This document shows, piece after piece, positions 34,778-43,900 of a DNA stretch of 64,000 bases (positions are counted from its first letter, which is position 1; each line of letters begins with the position of its first letter). A model generated the notes under the pieces. It did not search any database, was not told the DNA's origin, and saw nothing but the letters and a program-made list of their open reading frames with translations. Source of the DNA: Cellulophaga algicola DSM 14237 (lineage in GTDB: Bacteria; Bacteroidota; Bacteroidia; Flavobacteriales; Flavobacteriaceae); NCBI RefSeq assembly GCF_000186265.1, contig NC_014934.1, positions 62,001-126,000 of the forward strand, written 5' to 3'. A program made the translations under genes and the position numbers.

Positions 34778-36600
34778 TGGATAATTACAAAAAGATTCTT
34801 CGTTACGCGAAACCTTACCGTAGCTACGGATATTTAAACATATTTTTCAACATCTTATACGCATTGTTCAGCGCGCTATCTTTTGCCGCGCTGATGCCAA
34901 TGCTAAATGTTTTATTTGATAAAAACGAAGCTTTAACAGTTGCACCTACCTATACAGGGATAAGTAATGTTAAAGATTATTACATGGATTACATGAATTA
35001 CCAAGTAACCCAATATGCTGCAGAAGATGAAATGAAAGGTTTAGTCTTAGTTATTGGCCTTGTAATTGTATTATTTCTACTAAAGAATTTGGCTAATTAT
35101 TTTGCCATGTATTTTATTACATTTTTAAGAAACGGCGTTCTCAAAGATGTCCGTAATTCGATGTATAAAAAAATTACGGAGCTTCCTATTTCATTTTACT
35201 CTGAAAAGCGAAAAGGAGATGTTATTGCACGGATTACTTCAGATGTATTAGAAGTTCAACACTCCTTCTTGTCAGTTTTAGAACTAATTGTGCGTGAACC
35301 GTTGACCATAATCTTCACAATTACGGTAATGTTTTTGATCAGCGCTCAATTGACCCTATTTGTTTTTATTTTTATTCCACTTTCAGGTTACGTAATCTCT
35401 TTGATTGGGAAGTCCCTAAAAAAACAATCTGATGACGTGCAACGTGAGCAAGGAGAATTTTTATCGGTTGTAGAAGAAACTCTTGGTGGCTTACGGGTTA
35501 TTAAAGCATTCAATTCTGAATCTCGTTTTTACAAAACTTTCTCAGCATCTACTACTCGTTTTTATAATTTTTCAAATAAATTATTAAACCGTCAAAATCT
35601 AGCATCCCCGTCTGGTGAATTCTTAGGAATTCTAACGATTGGTGTTTTACTATGGTTCGGAGGTAAAATGGTTTTAGTAGATAAAACATTAGACGCACCT
35701 TCTTTCATTACTTACATGAGTTTAGCGTATGGTGTTTTAACGCCAGCTAAGGCAATAAGCAAGGCAATTTATGGTGTCAAAAAAGGAGATGCTGCTGCGG
35801 AACGTATTCTTGAAATATTAGAAACAGAAAACCCGATTACCGAAATAGCTAATCCGGTAGAAAAAAATACATTTGATACTGGTGTAGCTTTACAAAACAT
35901 AAGCTTTAAGTACGATGATGATTATGTACTTAAAAACTTCAACCTAAAGATACCAAAAGGATCTACTGTAGCGCTTGTAGGGCAATCTGGGAGTGGAAAA
36001 AGTACAATTGCTAATCTTGTTACGCGCTTTTATGATGTTAACGAAGGGAGCATCACTATAGACGGAGTGAATATTAAAGAATACTCCAAAGGCTCTTTAC
36101 GCGGACTTTTAGGTTTAGTGACACAAGATTCTATTCTTTTTAACGAGACTGTTCGTAATAACATCAGTTTAGGAAAAGAAAATGCAACAGATGAAGAGAT
36201 TATAGAAGCAGCAAAAATAGCGAATGCTCATGATTTTATTATGGAGCTGCCTAAAGGTTATGATACCAACATTGGAGATAGTGGGAATAAATTAAGCGGC
36301 GGGCAAAAACAACGTTTGTCTATTGCACGTGCCGTATTAAAAAACCCTCCTATCATGATTCTAGACGAAGCTACTTCTGCTTTAGATACAGAAAGTGAAC
36401 GTTTGGTACAAGATGCTTTAGAAAAAATGATGCGCAACCGTACTTCTATTGTTATTGCACACCGTTTATCTACCATACAGAGCGCAGATACTATCGTGGT
36501 ATTACAAAAAGGAGAAATTGTAGAGCAAGGTTCACATGCAGAACTTTTAGCGATGAATGGCACCTACAAGAAGTTAGTGTCAATGCAATCCTTAGGATAA
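34777..36600 (+). CDS. ABC exporter, fused membrane and ATPase domains (MsbA-like)
   Basis: A 607-residue half transporter. An N-terminal six-helix exporter domain (about residues 20-345) includes the intracellular loop segment EVQHSFLSVLELIVREPLTI. The ATPase domain has Walker A GQSGSGKST, signature LSGGQKQRLSIARAVLKN, Walker B IMILDEATSALD and the switch IVIAHRLSTIQSADTI. It works as a homodimer, probably exporting lipid-linked or hydrophobic material; coupling with a phosphosugar mutase hints at an envelope glycolipid but is not proof. The start overlaps the upstream stop. Confidence 0.93.
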   Translation: MDNYKKILRYAKPYRSYGYLNIFFNILYALFSALSFAALMPMLNVLFDKNEALTVAPTYTGISNVKDYYMDYMNYQVTQYAAEDEMKGLVLVIGLVIVLFLLKNLANYFAMYFITFLRNGVLKDVRNSMYKKITELPISFYSEKRKGDVIARITSDVLEVQHSFLSVLELIVREPLTIIFTITVMFLISAQLTLFVFIFIPLSGYVISLIGKSLKKQSDDVQREQGEFLSVVEETLGGLRVIKAFNSESRFYKTFSASTTRFYNFSNKLLNRQNLASPSGEFLGILTIGVLLWFGGKMVLVDKTLDAPSFITYMSLAYGVLTPAKAISKAIYGVKKGDAAAERILEILETENPITEIANPVEKNTFDTGVALQNISFKYDDDYVLKNFNLKIPKGSTVALVGQSGSGKSTIANLVTRFYDVNEGSITIDGVNIKEYSKGSLRGLLGLVTQDSILFNETVRNNISLGKENATDEEIIEAAKIANAHDFIMELPKGYDTNIGDSGNKLSGGQKQRLSIARAVLKNPPIMILDEATSALDTESERLVQDALEKMMRNRTSIVIAHRLSTIQSADTIVVLQKGEIVEQGSHAELLAMNGTYKKLVSMQSLG

Positions 36601-36656
36601 ATTTTAGTCCACCTATTTTAATATTTAAAACGGCTTTATCTCATAGCTCCAAAATT

Positions 36657-36693
36657 TCGAATTGATTTTAGCTCAGGTTCAAAATCAATTCGA
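36657..36693. repeat. 13-bp inverted repeat downstream of the ABC exporter
   Basis: Arms at 36657-36669 and 36681-36693 pair perfectly (TCGAATTGATTTT) around an 11-nt loop. There is no T tract on either side, so it is not a standard terminator. It sits between the exporter and the ECF sigma gene. Possible roles are an atypical terminator or an operator. Confidence 0.6.
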
Positions 36694-36852
36694 ACTAGTT
36701 AAGTACTGATTGACAATAGGCTACAATATGATTCTTCACATATCAGAACTGTCAAAATTCCAAGTACACTTTATAAAATTTAACAAATTTCTCTGTTTCA
36801 ATTAAACCTTTTTATACATTTAGAGTCCTACCTACATCTAAGACATTAAAAA

Positions 36853-37395
36853 TTGATAGAAGAAGCTCTCTTAGTTGAACAACTACAAACAGAGGCCACG
36901 CAAAAACGGGCTTTTGAATTGTTGGTGAATACCTACAAAGAGAGACTCTATTGGCATATAAGACGCATTGTTTTAGATCATGATGATACTGATGATGTTT
37001 TGCAGAACACGTTTATAAAGGTGTTCAGAAACATTAACGGCTTTAAAGGTGAAAGCAAACTATATTCTTGGATGTATCGGATAGCCACAAACGAAGCTCT
37101 TTCATTTTTAAATTCAAAAAGTAAAAAATTGAATATTAGCAATTCTGAAATTCAGGAAAAGATGATTGCTAACTTGGAATCTGACGTTTATTTCGAAGGT
37201 GATTATATTCAATTAGCATTACAGAAAGCTATTGCCACATTACCCGAAAAGCAGAAATTAGTTTTCAATATGAAATATTATCAAGAAATGAAATATGAAG
37301 AAATTTCAGCTATTCTTGAGACATCGGTAGGAGCCTTAAAAGCATCTTATCATTTAGCCTCTAAAAAAATTGAAGCATTTTTAAAAGAAGATTAA
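36853..37395 (+). CDS. ECF-type RNA polymerase sigma factor
   Basis: A 180-residue sigma-70 family ECF factor. Region 2 is clear: DDVLQNTFIKVFRNINGFKG then SKLYSWMYRIATNEALSFLN. Region 4 carries ATLPEKQKLVFNMKYYQEMK and YEEISAILETSVGALKASYH. It starts at TTG 36853 (MIEEALLVEQL); there is no ATG nearby. Two small genes follow at once and look like a dedicated regulatory pair. Target genes unknown. Confidence 0.92.
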   Translation: MIEEALLVEQLQTEATQKRAFELLVNTYKERLYWHIRRIVLDHDDTDDVLQNTFIKVFRNINGFKGESKLYSWMYRIATNEALSFLNSKSKKLNISNSEIQEKMIANLESDVYFEGDYIQLALQKAIATLPEKQKLVFNMKYYQEMKYEEISAILETSVGALKASYHLASKKIEAFLKED

Positions 37396-37428
37396 ACCTA
37401 TTAATAAATTGATAGTCAAACAATAGCA

Positions 37429-37935
37429 ATGAAAAAAACAGGAAATAGTTTCAAGGTTCCAGAAGGTTATTTTGATAACTTCACCAGTAAATTACTAGAT
37501 AATTTACCTGAAGAAGCTACTATTACCCCTAAAAATGAGGGGTTTAAAATTCCCGATGGCTATTTGGAGAACTTTAATAAAGAATTAGAAGACAAACTTA
37601 ACGTTAATGAACCTAAAGTTATCGCTTTAAAACCGTATAAAAAATATTATTACGCTGCAGCATCAATAGCAGCAGCTATTACCATAGCTATTGGTTTAAA
37701 TATGAATACAGCGCCTGAATTAAGTTTTGACGATTTAGCCGATGTAGATATCGAAAACTATTTTGATAGCAATGAATCTAGCTTGAGTAGCTATGATATC
37801 GCAGAAATTATTCCTGTAAGTGAATTAGAAATTTATGATGTTATAGATAACCATTTGAGTAATGAAAATGTCATGGAGTATCTAGAAAATAATATTGATG
37901 ACTTTGACGAATTAAATATAGACAGCAATGAATAA
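37429..37935 (+). CDS. single-pass membrane protein, probable anti-sigma partner
   Basis: A 168-residue protein in the position of an anti-sigma factor. The N-terminal cytoplasmic part has two copies of a short motif, FKVPEGYFDNFTSKLLDNL (about 8-26) and FKIPDGYLENFNKELEDKL (about 39-57), a pattern widespread in Bacteroidetes proteins next to ECF sigma genes. One membrane helix spans about 73-91. The outer part is strongly acidic with no recognised domain. It overlaps the next gene by 8 nt. The anti-sigma role is inferred from position and topology; no zinc anti-sigma motif is seen. Confidence 0.75.
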   Translation: MKKTGNSFKVPEGYFDNFTSKLLDNLPEEATITPKNEGFKIPDGYLENFNKELEDKLNVNEPKVIALKPYKKYYYAAASIAAAITIAIGLNMNTAPELSFDDLADVDIENYFDSNESSLSSYDIAEIIPVSELEIYDVIDNHLSNENVMEYLENNIDDFDELNIDSNE

Positions 37936-38377
37936 CTTAAAAAAAATAATTCCCTTAACCCTACTTATGTTTGCTTGCGCCTTCTCTTTTGGACAGCAAA
38001 AGGATTGGGATAAAATAAGAACTTTAAAAGTAGCTTTTATTACGGAGCGTTTAAACCTATCTAGCAAAGAAGCGCAGACATTTTGGCCTATTTATAATGA
38101 ATACCAAACAAAAAGAGAAGAGCTATATGTAAAAGGTCATGAAGAAATTAGAAAGAAATTTGATGAATCTGAAAAACTATCAGAAAGTGATTCTGCTAAA
38201 CTTCTAGACAAGTACCTTTTATATGAAAATGAAGAAGAGGCTTTAGAACAAACATATCTCAAAAAAATAGAGAAAGTAATATCATCAAAGAAAACCTTAC
38301 TTTTAATTCGCTCTGAAGGCGACTTTAAACGAAAGCTTATTAAGCAATATCGAGACAAACATAAAGGTGATAAATAA
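37928..38377 (+). CDS. periplasmic helical protein, putative sensor of the ECF sigma module
   Basis: A 149-residue protein with a Sec signal peptide (MNNLKKIIPLTLLMFACAFS, then FGQ) and a mostly helical mature part. AFITERLNLSSKEAQTFWPI (about residues 38-57) is reminiscent of the Spy/CpxP/RsmB-type LTxxQ stress-sensor proteins. Homologues in flavobacteria are often labelled sensor of ECF-type sigma factor. The 8-nt overlap with the membrane protein gene and the following terminator close the module. I infer that it senses envelope state and acts on the anti-sigma partner. Confidence 0.75.
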   Translation: MNNLKKIIPLTLLMFACAFSFGQQKDWDKIRTLKVAFITERLNLSSKEAQTFWPIYNEYQTKREELYVKGHEEIRKKFDESEKLSESDSAKLLDKYLLYENEEEALEQTYLKKIEKVISSKKTLLLIRSEGDFKRKLIKQYRDKHKGDK

Positions 38378-38382
38378 TTTAC

Positions 38383-38417
38383 TATCCGTTAAGTACTAAC
38401 TTAACGGATATTTTTTT
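38383..38417 (+). terminator. terminator of the ECF module
   Basis: A perfect 12-bp stem (38383-38394 with 38399-38410), ACTA loop, then seven T. The convergent BNR gene ends at 38416, within the T run. Confidence 0.88.
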
Positions 38418-39444
38418 ACTTAAATATTAATTCAGATACTCTTCCTTTTCCTGCAGCATAGGCCACAGAATCATTTTTAAAACGGAGTGTAAAAAAACCT
38501 TCGTCCGATAATTTCGTCCAAGTTGCCCCTGTGTCATTAGAATAGCTAATTCCTGTAAAACCTACTGCAACCAATCCTTTCCCTTTAGAGTTAGGTATAA
38601 ATTGCACACAGCTTTTATACCCTGGTGCTGCCTTATCTGCAACTAGCGCCCAAGTATTACCACCATCTACAGTTACGGCTTTATTCTTTTTTGTAACCTC
38701 GGGTTTCGTATAATCTCCACCGATTGCAAAACCAATTTTATCATTATAAAAATCAAGAGAATAGATACCCTGCGTTGCTTCAGCATGTAGCACCGGAGTT
38801 GGGATAACCGTCCAAGTATTCGCCTTATCATCAGAATAATATATACGTCCGTGCGTAGTTGCCACCCATGTTTTAGTGCCAATAACTTTTATATTGGTAT
38901 TACTTGCTGCAAAAGCACCCTCGCCTACGATACCTTTGGGTAATGCAGAACATTCTTGCTTTTTCCATGTTAATCCCCCATCTCGGGTTACAATAATAGA
39001 GAGGCAACCTTCCATACTATCACCAATCGCAATTCCCTCCTTATCATTCCAAAAAGTCATCGCATCATAAAAAACGCTTTCATCCTCTTCTTTGTAGACC
39101 AATTCAAATTTGCCATTATCCCCAGTTTTATACAACAAAGCTGGGTTTCCTGCAGAGAGCACAAAAACATCTGTAGCGGTATGTGCTATACTTCTAAATT
39201 CAGGATGGATAGAATCATATTGGATATTGGTACCAAAAACTTTCCCTGAGTTTAAATCTACCGTCCCTACAAACCCCTTATTTGCAGAAAATGCAAGCGT
39301 ATGATCAATAATTTCTAGTGCTCTAATATTTAAAGAATCCTCGTAAATACTTTCAATTGCAACAGAAGTGAATAATCTTGATGGTTTCTCTTCATTACAA
39401 GACCATAATAATAGTAACAATAGGGCAAAATAAACGTGTTTCAT
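38416..39444 (-). CDS. BNR-repeat lipoprotein (Ycf48/sialidase-like propeller)
   Basis: A 342-residue lipoprotein; the signal MKHVYFALLLLLLWSC puts the lipid Cys at 16. At least four BNR-type Asp-box repeats are visible: VTRDGGLTWKKQE, YSDDKANTWTVIP, VTVDGGNTWALVA and YSNDTGATWTKLS. The fold is a beta propeller like Ycf48 or photosystem II assembly-factor-like proteins. No sialidase catalytic set is recognisable, so a binding or assembly role is more likely than hydrolysis. Function unknown. Confidence 0.85.
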   Translation of the reverse strand: MKHVYFALLLLLLWSCNEEKPSRLFTSVAIESIYEDSLNIRALEIIDHTLAFSANKGFVGTVDLNSGKVFGTNIQYDSIHPEFRSIAHTATDVFVLSAGNPALLYKTGDNGKFELVYKEEDESVFYDAMTFWNDKEGIAIGDSMEGCLSIIVTRDGGLTWKKQECSALPKGIVGEGAFAASNTNIKVIGTKTWVATTHGRIYYSDDKANTWTVIPTPVLHAEATQGIYSLDFYNDKIGFAIGGDYTKPEVTKKNKAVTVDGGNTWALVADKAAPGYKSCVQFIPNSKGKGLVAVGFTGISYSNDTGATWTKLSDEGFFTLRFKNDSVAYAAGKGRVSELIFK

Positions 39445-39561
39445 AGCACTTAAATTTTATAAAAACTAACTGGTATTGACTTCTTTATTCATTTAATGCC
39501 TATTCTAGGCATTCGTAACGATAATTTTAATCAAAATTAAAAGGAATCAGTTCTAATACAA

Positions 39562-39569
39562 TACCTTTG
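39562..39569 (+). promoter_or_regulatory. probable -7 element for the RsmB-like gene
   Basis: TACCTTTG matches TAnnTTTG, 39 nt before the ATG at 39609. No convincing -33 partner. Confidence 0.45.
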
Positions 39570-39608
39570 CAGCCTTAATTTTTAGTTAAAACAAAAAGAT
39601 TTAAATAA

Positions 39609-40835
39609 ATGAAGCTACATAGAAATTTGGTGTTTGCTGTTGTTGATGCCTTAAACCTCATTTTTAATGAAGAGGAATATGCTGATAAAGTAGTTCAGAA
39701 AGTACTAAAATTTGATAAACGTTGGGGTGCTCGCGATAGAGGTTTTATTGCAGAAACCACCTATGAAATTGTACGTTACAAACGTTTATATATAGAAATT
39801 GCAGAAGTTAAAGCTCCTTTTAGCAGGCCTAATTTATTTAGAGTATTTGCTGTTTGGGCTGTATTAAGGGGTATAGAATTACCCGATTGGAAGCAAATAG
39901 AAACCGTTCCTAATCGTAAGATTAAAGGTCGTTTTGATGAACTTTCAAAAATTAGAAAATTCAAAGAATCTATTCCAGATTGGATGGATGAAATAGGAGT
40001 GAAATCATTAGGAGAAAAACGTTGGACCAAAGAACTTAATGCTTTAAACCAACAAGCGGATGTTATTTTAAGAGCAAATACCCTAAAAACAACAAAAGAA
40101 GCCTTAAGAGCTAACTTATTGGAGAATGGAATAGATTGTGAACCTATTGCAGGGTATACAGATGCTTTAAAGTTAGCAGAACGTGGTAATGTATTTAGAA
40201 CAGATGCTTTTCAAAACGGAATGTTTGAAGTACAAGATGCATCTTCACAGCTAGTTGCTGAATTTTTAGATGTAAAACCTGGGCAACGTGTTATAGATAC
40301 TTGTGCTGGTGCTGGCGGTAAAACATTGCATATTGCGGCATTAATGGAGAACAAAGGGCAATTAATTGCCATGGATATCTATGAAAATAAGCTTAAGGAA
40401 TTAAAGCGAAGAGCAAAACGTAATGGTGCTTTTAATATAGAACCTAGAGTTATAGATTCTACTAAAGTTATTAAAAAACTGTACGGAAAAGCAGATCGTA
40501 TTTTGATTGATGCGCCTTGTACAGGCTTAGGAGTTTTACGCAGAAATCCAGATGCAAAATGGAAGCTGCAACCAGAATTTTTAGAAAAAATAATGGCTAC
40601 GCAACAAGAAATTCTTCGCAGTTATAGTAAGATGCTAAAACCAGAAGGAAAAATGGTATATGCTACTTGCTCTATTTTACCACAAGAAAACAACGAACAA
40701 GTAAAATCTTTTTTAGCTTCTGAGGAAGGAAGAGACTTTAGATTAATCAAAGAAAACAAAATTTATGCTTCAGAAAGCGGTTATGATGGCTTTTACATGG
40801 CATTGTTAGAAAAAATAGCTGAAAAAACAGCATAA
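39609..40835 (+). CDS. RsmB/NOP2-family rRNA (cytosine-C5) methyltransferase
   Basis: A 408-residue SAM-dependent RNA m5C methyltransferase. The SAM site is DTCAGAGGKTLHIAALM (about 229-245), the catalytic cysteine motif DAPCTGLGVLRRNPD and the release cysteine motif YATCSILPQEN. The N-terminal about 130 residues form the NusB-like region typical of RsmB (Fmu/Sun). The target is likely 16S rRNA C967 by analogy, but YebU/RsmF or NOP2-type targets are not excluded. Confidence 0.9.
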   Translation: MKLHRNLVFAVVDALNLIFNEEEYADKVVQKVLKFDKRWGARDRGFIAETTYEIVRYKRLYIEIAEVKAPFSRPNLFRVFAVWAVLRGIELPDWKQIETVPNRKIKGRFDELSKIRKFKESIPDWMDEIGVKSLGEKRWTKELNALNQQADVILRANTLKTTKEALRANLLENGIDCEPIAGYTDALKLAERGNVFRTDAFQNGMFEVQDASSQLVAEFLDVKPGQRVIDTCAGAGGKTLHIAALMENKGQLIAMDIYENKLKELKRRAKRNGAFNIEPRVIDSTKVIKKLYGKADRILIDAPCTGLGVLRRNPDAKWKLQPEFLEKIMATQQEILRSYSKMLKPEGKMVYATCSILPQENNEQVKSFLASEEGRDFRLIKENKIYASESGYDGFYMALLEKIAEKTA

Positions 40836-40910
40836 TTACCCTTAAAAAGTAATCAACAATTCATCTGAAAACTGTTAACTATTCCTGAAAATAAATTAAC
40901 GAAAAAAATG

Positions 40911-40918
40911 TAAATTTG
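40911..40918 (+). promoter_or_regulatory. probable -7 element for purL
   Basis: TAAATTTG matches TAnnTTTG, 31 nt before the purL ATG. The -33 region is AT-rich without a clear TTG. Confidence 0.5.
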
Positions 40919-40949
40919 TGCTTTCTTAAACGAACAATTTAGACCGCAC

Positions 40950-43900
40950 ATGATTCACTTTTTCGGGGATGTCACCAGTAATGTTTTTGCAGTACAAACC
41001 AAAAACGAACTATCAGAAGAAAATATTTCAAAATTATCGTGGTTGTTTGGCAACCAACCTAAAATAAATACGGCGTCTCTTGACGCCTTTTTTGTTGGCC
41101 CACGAGCAGCGATGATCACACCTTGGAGCACTAATGCTACAGAGATTACCCAGAACATGGGAGTCGAAGGTATCCTTAGAATCGAAGAGTTCTCCGCTTC
41201 AAATGAAGTAGACACTTCCTTTGATCCAATGCTCTTGCAAAAATACAAGGGTTTAAACCAAGCTATTTTCACCATTGCTGTTTTACCTGAGGCCGTTCTT
41301 GAAATTGAAGATATCGCTGCATATAACCAAAAAGAAGGCTTAGCGTTAAGCGATGAAGAGGTAGGGTATTTAAATGCACTTTCTAAAAAACTAGGCCGTA
41401 AATTAACAGATTCTGAAGTATTTGGGTTTAGCCAAGTGAACTCGGAACACTGTCGACATAAAATTTTCAATGGTACTTTTGTGATTGATGGTAAAGAAAT
41501 GCCATCTTCCCTTTTTAAATTAATTAAAAAGACATCACTAGAAACTCCAGGTACTATTGTCTCTGCTTATAAAGACAACGTTGCTTTTGTAAAGGGGCCT
41601 AAAGTGGTCCAATTTGCACCTAAAAGCTCCGATAAACCAGATTTCTACGAAGAAAAAGACTTTGATTCTGTAATATCACTAAAAGCAGAAACACATAACT
41701 TTCCAACAACAGTGGAGCCATTTAACGGTGCTGCAACTGGTGCTGGTGGAGAGATCAGAGATCGATTAGCTGGAGGAAAAGGGTCTTTACCTTTAGCAGG
41801 AACTGCAGTATATATGACTGCCTATTCTCGTTTAGAAGAAAACAGAACATGGGAAAAAGGAATGCCAGAGCGTGAATGGTTGTACCAAACACCAAAGGAT
41901 ATTTTAATTAAAGCTTCTAATGGAGCTTCAGATTTTGGAAACAAATTTGGACAACCATTAATTACTGGTTCTGTTTTAACCTTTGAACATACCGAAAATG
42001 ACCGCCGATTAGCCTATGACAAAGTCATTATGCAAGCGGGTGGTATTGGTTACGGTAAAGCAGACCAAGCACTAAAAGACAAACCAGAAACCGGAGATAA
42101 AATTGTAATCCTAGGTGGTGACAATTACAGAATTGGTATGGGTGGAGCTGCGGTTTCTAGTGCAGATACTGGAGCATTTAGCTCTTCTATAGAATTAAAT
42201 GCTATACAACGCTCTAATCCTGAAATGCAAAAACGTGCTGCCAATGCTATTCGTGGTATGGTAGAAAGTGATGTAAATACTATTGTCTCTATTCATGATC
42301 ATGGTGCTGGTGGACATTTAAATTGTTTATCAGAATTGGTAGAAGAAACTGGCGGTAAAATAGATTTAGATAAATTGCCGGTTGGCGATCCTACTTTATC
42401 AGCAAAAGAAATAATCGGTAATGAATCTCAAGAACGTATGGGATTGGTTATTGGCAAAAAAGATATTGACCTACTAACACGTATTGCAGCGCGGGAACGT
42501 TCTCCTATGTATGAAGTAGGAGAGGTTACAGGAGATGATCGCTTTACTTTTGAATCTAAAACAACAGGAGAGAAACCTATGGATTTAGCTTTAGAAGATA
42601 TGTTCGGTAGTTCTCCTAAAACCGTAATGACCGATAAAACGGTTACAAGAAATTACGAAAATGCGCAGTATTCATTAGAGTTTTTCCACGATTATTTAGA
42701 CAATGTATTACAACTAGAAGCTGTGGGCTCTAAAGATTGGCTTACGAATAAAGTAGACCGTTGTGTAGGAGGTAAAGTAGCAAAACAGCAATGTGCAGGT
42801 CCATTGCAATTACCACTAAACAATTGCGGGGTAATGGCGTTAGACTTTAAAGGTAAGGAAGGTGTTGCTACCTCTATTGGCCACTCACCTATTTCAGGAT
42901 TAATTGATCCTGCGGCAGGAAGTAAAAATAGTATTACAGAAGCACTTACCAATCTTATATGGGCTCCGTTAAAAGACGGCTTAGCATCTGTTTCGCTATC
43001 TGCTAACTGGATGTGGCCTTGTAAAAATGAAGGTGAAGATGCTCGCTTATACGAAGCAGTACAAGCCATCTCTGATTTCTCTATTGCATTAGGAGTTAAT
43101 GTACCGACTGGAAAAGATTCTCTTTCCATGAAGCAAAAATATAAAGATGGCGATGTCATATCTCCAGGTACCGTTATTATCTCTGCTGCCGGAAATTGTA
43201 ATGATATCACGAAAGTAGTAGAACCTGTATTACAAAAAGATGCTGGCGCTATTTACTACATTAACCTATCAAAAGATACTTATAAATTAGGCGGTTCTTC
43301 TTTCTCTCAAGTATTGAACAAAATAGGTAATGAAGCACCAACGGTTACTGATGCTGCATATGTTAAAACCGTTTTTAACACCATCCAATCTTTAATCAAA
43401 GAAGATTTAATTACCGCAGGCCATGATGTTGCTTCTGGTGGTTTAATTACAACACTTTTAGAGCTATGTTTTGCTGATGTTGATTTGGGTGCTCATCTAG
43501 ACTTGTCTAGCTTAGGAGAAGAAGACACTATAAAATTACTCTTCTCCGAAAATGCAGGTATTGTTTTCCAAGCTAAAAACGAAGCTATTGAAACTACATT
43601 GACCACTGCAGGTATCGACTTTAAAAAGATAGGAACGGTAACTCAAGAAAGTACCTTAACTATTAAAAATGGAAGTATGGAAATGGGGTTAAACATTGTT
43701 TCTCTGAGAGATACTTGGTTTAAAACATCCTATTTATTAGATCATAAACAAACGGCGAATGGCTTAGCTAAAGACCGATTTGATAATTACAAGCATCAAG
43801 CTTTGGAGTATGTCTTCCCAATTGGTTTTGAAGGTAAAATACCTAAAATTGATGGAAAAAGACCAAAAGCAGCTATTTTAAGAGAAAAAGGAAGTAATTC

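Noticed and set aside
42692-43210. 172-residue minus-strand ORF
   Set aside because: Antisense shadow of purL; a similar shadow lies at 40955-41470.
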